NCBI GenBank assembly: GCA_964405465.1
Contig: CAYONZ010000009.1
Coordinates: forward strand, 16,705 to 80,704
DNA: 64,000 nt
Source: CAYONZ01 sp964405465
Lineage (GTDB): Bacteria > Bdellovibrionota > Bdellovibrionia > Bdellovibrionales > JAMPXM01
Direction: 5' to 3'
The notes beneath the pieces were generated by a model. It made no database searches and was not told where the DNA came from. It saw nothing but the letters and a program-made list of their open reading frames with translations. This document shows positions 60,773 to 64,000 of the stretch, piece after piece. The position numbers and the translations under genes are program-made. Position 1 is the first letter of the stretch. Each line of letters begins with the position of its first letter.

Positions 60773-62677
60773 TTAACTATCACGTTTTAAGACTTGTGCC
60801 AGCTGCGTCTCCGCCTCCTGACGTCGTTCTGCCAATTCCATCCACTCTGACTCTGCAGCCTCTAGCTCGGTCTGGGCTGCAGCTGTTGCGCGGGCCAACT
60901 TCGCTGCGTCCTCACCCTTCGCTCCAATCATCTTTTGTCCGTGATCTTCGACGGCTGTCCTCAGGGTCTCTTGGCGTTTTTCATTCCGCAACAAATCCCT
61001 TTCAAGCGCCTTAATTTCACGCTCTAAATTTTTGCGTCTTTCCCTCGGTGGAACCGCCATTTCAAGGCGTTGGACTTCGGACTCAAAATCCATTTTTTTT
61101 GAGTTCAATTGAGCAGTTGATCCAAAGCTCCGCGTGTCTTTGCCCAAACCAGTCGAAGAAACACCTCCATCAGTTGTAGCTCCTTTTCTTAAGCTCAAAA
61201 CGCCATTTTGCTGACTCCATACATATTCGTCATAGGTGCCCGGATACTTGGTCACCCGACCTTGGTGAATCTCTAATATCTGATTGGCGACCCGCCGAAC
61301 AAAACTTCGATCATGGCTTACAATCACGACTGTGCCTTGATATTTTTCGAGCGCTTGCGTGAGAGCTTCGACCGTCATGAAATCAAGATGATTCGTCGGC
61401 TCATCCAAAAGCAAGAATGAACATCGTTGCAAAAGTATCTGCCCTAAGGCAACGCGACTTTTTTCACCACCAGAGAGAAGACTCACACGCTTTTGCACAT
61501 CGTCGCCAGAAAACAACAGTGAACCCGCCATATTTAAAACTTCTTGAGGTGTCACCTCGCGACTCGCCTCTTGCGCAAGCGCCTCAAGCACGGTTTGCTG
61601 CATGTTCAAACGCTCCGCTACATGTTGAGAAAAATAGCCAACTTTCACCTGAGCTCCCAGCTCAAAAACTCCTGCCTGCGGCGCCATCGAATTTGCTAAA
61701 ACGCGCAAAAGCGTCGATTTACCCGCGCCATTCAAGCCGACAACACCAAGACGCATGCCTCGTTCAATCAATAAATTGACATCGGCCAAGATCGCTCTGT
61801 TTTGATAGCCAATTTGTGCATGCTCGAGTTTCACTACCACCCGTCCTACACTTGGAGCCTCGGGCAAGCGAATCACCGAACTCACGGGAAGATCTTTAAG
61901 TTCAATCACTTCCATTTTTGCTAGGGATTTCAGACGCGATTGTGCTTGTTTAGCCTTGGTCGCTTTCGCCCCGAAACGAGCTGCAAACTCAAGAATTTGT
62001 TTGCGTTTGTTCTCAGCCGTTAACGCCTGTTTTTCAAGTTGCTCACGCAACATGGCTTTTTGTTCAAAGTAGTCTTCAATATGTCCATTAAACTTGGTGA
62101 TCTCTCCAGCTTCAACTTCGAGAATGTGATCAGTCGTTCTTTTTAAAAATTCACGATCATGTGAGATCAAAAGAAAGGCGCCATCATAATTAATTAAAAA
62201 ATTCTCAAGAACGAGTAGTGTTTCAAGATCGAGATAATTGGTTGGCTCATCAAGCAACATCAAATTGGGTTTTTGTGCAAGTAGCTTCAAAAGCTTAACT
62301 CGCATTCGATAACCACCGCTCATACTTGAAACCACACGTGAAAAATCTTGGTCCACAAGACCGACCTCATGAGCACGTCGCTTCAATTCCCAAACTGGAG
62401 TCAGCTCTTGCTCAGCAAGATACTCTTCAACAGTCTGTTCATTCGGCCACGTTTCTTCCTGGGCCAAATAAGCCATACGCAGACTTGTCGAACGCACCAC
62501 AAGACCTTGATCAAGGGAGTCCTGTTCCAATAAAATTTTGAAGAGTGTAGATTTCCCCGCCCCATTGGGCCCAATCACCCCAACGTGCTCATCATCATTG
62601 ACTGCAAACGATGCCCGCTCAAATAGACGGCGGGCCCCGAAACTTTTTTCTCCATCCTGCATTTGTATCAGATTCAT
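60773..62677 (-). CDS. uup: ABC-F ATPase (Uup-like)
   Basis: 634 residues from ATG 62677, with GAGAGAGCAGAAG upstream. Two ATPase domains have Walker A motifs GPNGAGKST and GLNGAGKST, signatures SSMSGGYRMRV and LSGGEKSRVALG, and LLDEPTN...D Walker B motifs, with no membrane helices. The linker between them is helical (about 200-270). The last ~110 residues form a coiled coil, as in Uup. ABC-F proteins act on ribosomes or DNA-related processes rather than transport. A 44-codon in-frame extension upstream (to TTG 62809) is made largely of 12-bp repeats, so a longer protein cannot be ruled out. Confidence 0.88.
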   Translation of the reverse strand: MNLIQMQDGEKSFGARRLFERASFAVNDDEHVGVIGPNGAGKSTLFKILLEQDSLDQGLVVRSTSLRMAYLAQEETWPNEQTVEEYLAEQELTPVWELKRRAHEVGLVDQDFSRVVSSMSGGYRMRVKLLKLLAQKPNLMLLDEPTNYLDLETLLVLENFLINYDGAFLLISHDREFLKRTTDHILEVEAGEITKFNGHIEDYFEQKAMLREQLEKQALTAENKRKQILEFAARFGAKATKAKQAQSRLKSLAKMEVIELKDLPVSSVIRLPEAPSVGRVVVKLEHAQIGYQNRAILADVNLLIERGMRLGVVGLNGAGKSTLLRVLANSMAPQAGVFELGAQVKVGYFSQHVAERLNMQQTVLEALAQEASREVTPQEVLNMAGSLLFSGDDVQKRVSLLSGGEKSRVALGQILLQRCSFLLLDEPTNHLDFMTVEALTQALEKYQGTVVIVSHDRSFVRRVANQILEIHQGRVTKYPGTYDEYVWSQQNGVLSLRKGATTDGGVSSTGLGKDTRSFGSTAQLNSKKMDFESEVQRLEMAVPPRERRKNLEREIKALERDLLRNEKRQETLRTAVEDHGQKMIGAKGEDAAKLARATAAAQTELEAAESEWMELAERRQEAETQLAQVLKRDS

Positions 62678-62686
62678 CTTCTGCTC

Positions 62687-62758
62687 TCTCTCAAATTTGC
62701 CATCCAATTCACGATCCAATTTACTGGCACACTCACTGTCAAATTCACGGGCAAATTC
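62687..62758 (-). repeat. Six 12-bp units just upstream of the ABC-F start
   Basis: Consecutive units at 62687, 62699, 62711, 62723, 62735 and 62747 on the plus strand. On the minus strand they read EFAR, EFDS, ECAS, KLDR, ELDG, KFER in frame with the ABC-F gene. The units have diverged but keep an E/K-F/L-x-x pattern and contain no stop. They lie either in the leader or in an N-terminal extension. Confidence 0.85.
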
Positions 62759-62898
62759 TTGTCCTAAAAATTCACCCACATTGAGGTCGAGATGGAATCT
62801 AATTTGCAACCCTGATGTTTGTCATTAGCGGTTTTTTTGAGCCCACCCCGACTCGAGGCCGGCCACAAAGACCTTAGCCCAAAAGAAAGTGAAAACAA

Positions 62899-63117
62899 AT
62901 GCAAAGAAATGACTCTGGTCTCATAGACAACAACGAAAGCAATCAGGAACTCTCGAATCTAGAACGCCATTTTTTTGAGCATCTCCACTGCGCTCTTTGT
63001 GGAACGCCGCTCGTTTTTGAACATGAAATCCTAGCTCCAGAACAAACAATCAAAGAAACTGCAGCCTGCCCAAAATGCCATGTTCGCCAACGCAGCCAAC
63101 TATTTCAGCAACACTAA
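62899..63117 (+). CDS. Small zinc-ribbon protein
   Basis: 72 residues from ATG 62899. Residues 31-63 hold HCALCGTPL and ACPKCHVRQR, two C-x2-C knuckles 25 residues apart, a classic zinc ribbon. The N-terminal ~25 residues are polar (Asn/Glu/Ser). The ribosome site is weak (AAAGAAAG region). It is divergent from the ABC-F gene across about 90 bp. No function is assigned. Confidence 0.75.
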   Translation: MQRNDSGLIDNNESNQELSNLERHFFEHLHCALCGTPLVFEHEILAPEQTIKETAACPKCHVRQRSQLFQQH

Positions 63118-63165
63118 CTGGCCGGCCACTTATGTCAAAATCCGGGCACTCCGTCTCCTCGATTT

Positions 63166-63186
63166 GTTAGGTGTTGCCTAATTTTT
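63166..63186 (+). terminator. Short hairpin, possible terminator
   Basis: TTAGG and CCTAA pair around a five-base loop and are followed by five T residues, about 50 bases after the zinc-ribbon stop. The stem is short, so termination would be weak. Confidence 0.3.
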
Positions 63187-63333
63187 GGCGGTTCCGGATC
63201 GAATTGCCAGTTTTTTGACAATCCCTCCTCGTGGCACAAATTTTTGACGCTCTCTCGTACACGGCAATTTGCCTTGATCACACACCCAGTATCCCCTAGA
63301 TTTGATAGATACATTCGTTCAGGAGGATTCTTC

Positions 63334-63972
63334 ATGACACTCAACGCAACGTGGACCGGCATCACTTGTCGTAAAACACTCAGTACAATTTTGGCTATTG
63401 TTCTCAGTGGGAGCATGAGCCTCGCCAAAGAAACTGCGAACAAAAAGGGAGAAGCAAAAGTGACAACAGATAAAAATCCAATTGTTTTAATGGAAACCTC
63501 AATGGGTCCAGTAGAGATTGAACTCTTGCAAAAAGAGGCGCCAATCTCTGTTAAAAACTTTCTTCGTTATGTCGACGAAGGTTTTTATAACGGAACAATA
63601 TTTCACCGCGTGATCAGCAATTTTATGATTCAAGGTGGTGGCTTTGATGAAAAAATGAATCAAAAAGACACACATGAAAAAATTAAAAATGAAGCCACCA
63701 ATGGCTTAAAAAACACTCGTGGCACTTTGGCCATGGCGAGAACATCCGAAGTCGACAGCGCAACCGCACAATTCTTTATCAACGTTAAAGACAATGATTT
63801 CTTGAATCACACCAGCCCAGATCCACGAGGCTATGGATACGCCGTCTTCGGTAAAGTCATCTCTGGCATGGAAAATGTGGACAAAATCAAAGGCGTTCGC
63901 ACCGTGACCAAGTATCCGATGGAAAATGTACCGGAAGAAAACATTGTCATTAAATCTATGAAGCGCAAATAG
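63334..63972 (+). CDS. Exported cyclophilin-type peptidyl-prolyl isomerase
   Basis: 212 residues from ATG 63334, preceded by AGGAGG; a longer frame from 63244 is rejected. The signal peptide (TLSTILAIVLSGSMSLA) is cut near residue 28. The cyclophilin domain (about 45-205) has FHRVISNFMIQGGGF with the catalytic Arg, NTRGTLAMART, SATAQFFINVKDNDFLNH and YAVFGKVISGM. It catalyses prolyl isomerisation of periplasmic proteins. The bacterial short type; length is normal. The gene ends 25 bases before the window edge, with no terminator visible. Confidence 0.93.
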   Translation: MTLNATWTGITCRKTLSTILAIVLSGSMSLAKETANKKGEAKVTTDKNPIVLMETSMGPVEIELLQKEAPISVKNFLRYVDEGFYNGTIFHRVISNFMIQGGGFDEKMNQKDTHEKIKNEATNGLKNTRGTLAMARTSEVDSATAQFFINVKDNDFLNHTSPDPRGYGYAVFGKVISGMENVDKIKGVRTVTKYPMENVPEENIVIKSMKRK

Positions 63973-64000
63973 TCGGTTCAATTTTAATGTCAGCTTGGAT

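Overview
The window is 64 kb of a Gram-negative genome. I read about 44 protein-coding genes, no rRNA, no tRNA, no CRISPR array and no intact transposase. The gene content suggests a member of the Bdellovibrionota (Bdellovibrio-like). The evidence is a single-histone-fold protein of the Bdellovibrio type, many exported proteins ending in a beta-barrel C-terminal Phe, lipoproteins with an F-x-N-C lipobox, TPR/winged-helix regulators, and LPS-core enzymes that imply an outer membrane. This placement is an inference from gene content, not a database result.

Layout. 1-1302: the end of a probable metallopeptidase and a separate FTP-type propeptide protein. 1340-3901: a KimA-type K+ importer and a small beta-barrel protein. 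3902-4249: an intergenic stretch with a cysteine-rich 12-bp repeat. 4250-12716: the alpha-2-macroglobulin/PBP1C pair. 12874-18725: a chemotaxis operon (cheA-cheW-cheR-cheB) in which CheR and CheB carry extra receiver and degenerate Che domains. 19103-21301: a hybrid histidine kinase. 21506-23176: a PilZ-like protein and two XRE regulators. 23282-25626: a heptosyltransferase/Kdo-transferase pair. 25648-33666: a beta-barrel/large-lipoprotein operon, divergent from a beta-propeller lipoprotein. 33623-37664: a TPR/winged-helix regulator, a nitroreductase-fold protein and a pseudokinase-like protein. 37793-39303: a histone / universal-stress-protein / small-periplasmic-protein operon. 39777-43413: hrpB and sua5. 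43448-46251: a membrane histidine-kinase-like protein divergent from an OmpR-type regulator. 46414-49748: a KirBac channel, an M23 peptidase and an RCC1-like secreted protein. 50098-55329: tetR-tolC-RND without an adaptor. 55560-60697: a small zinc-type protein, moxR-DUF58-tgpA and a lipoprotein. 60773-63972: an ABC-F ATPase, a small zinc-ribbon protein and an exported cyclophilin.

How the genes fit together. Several blocks serve the cell envelope: PBP1C/A2M for periplasmic wall synthesis and protease defence, WaaA/heptosyltransferase for the LPS inner core, TolC/RND for efflux, and TgpA/MoxR/DUF58. Signal transduction is heavy: chemotaxis, three kinase-like proteins and one response regulator. 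Potassium handling appears twice (KimA uptake and a KirBac channel).

The most notable observations are: (a) the histone-fold protein in an operon with a stress protein; (b) at least five unrelated loci with degenerate tandem repeats of exactly 12 bp (four codons), which suggests a shared mutational process; (c) a mirrored chemotaxis architecture, CheR-REC-pseudoCheB next to pseudoCheD-REC-CheB; and (d) an orphan cysteine-rich reading frame that has no start codon unless a TGA is read through.
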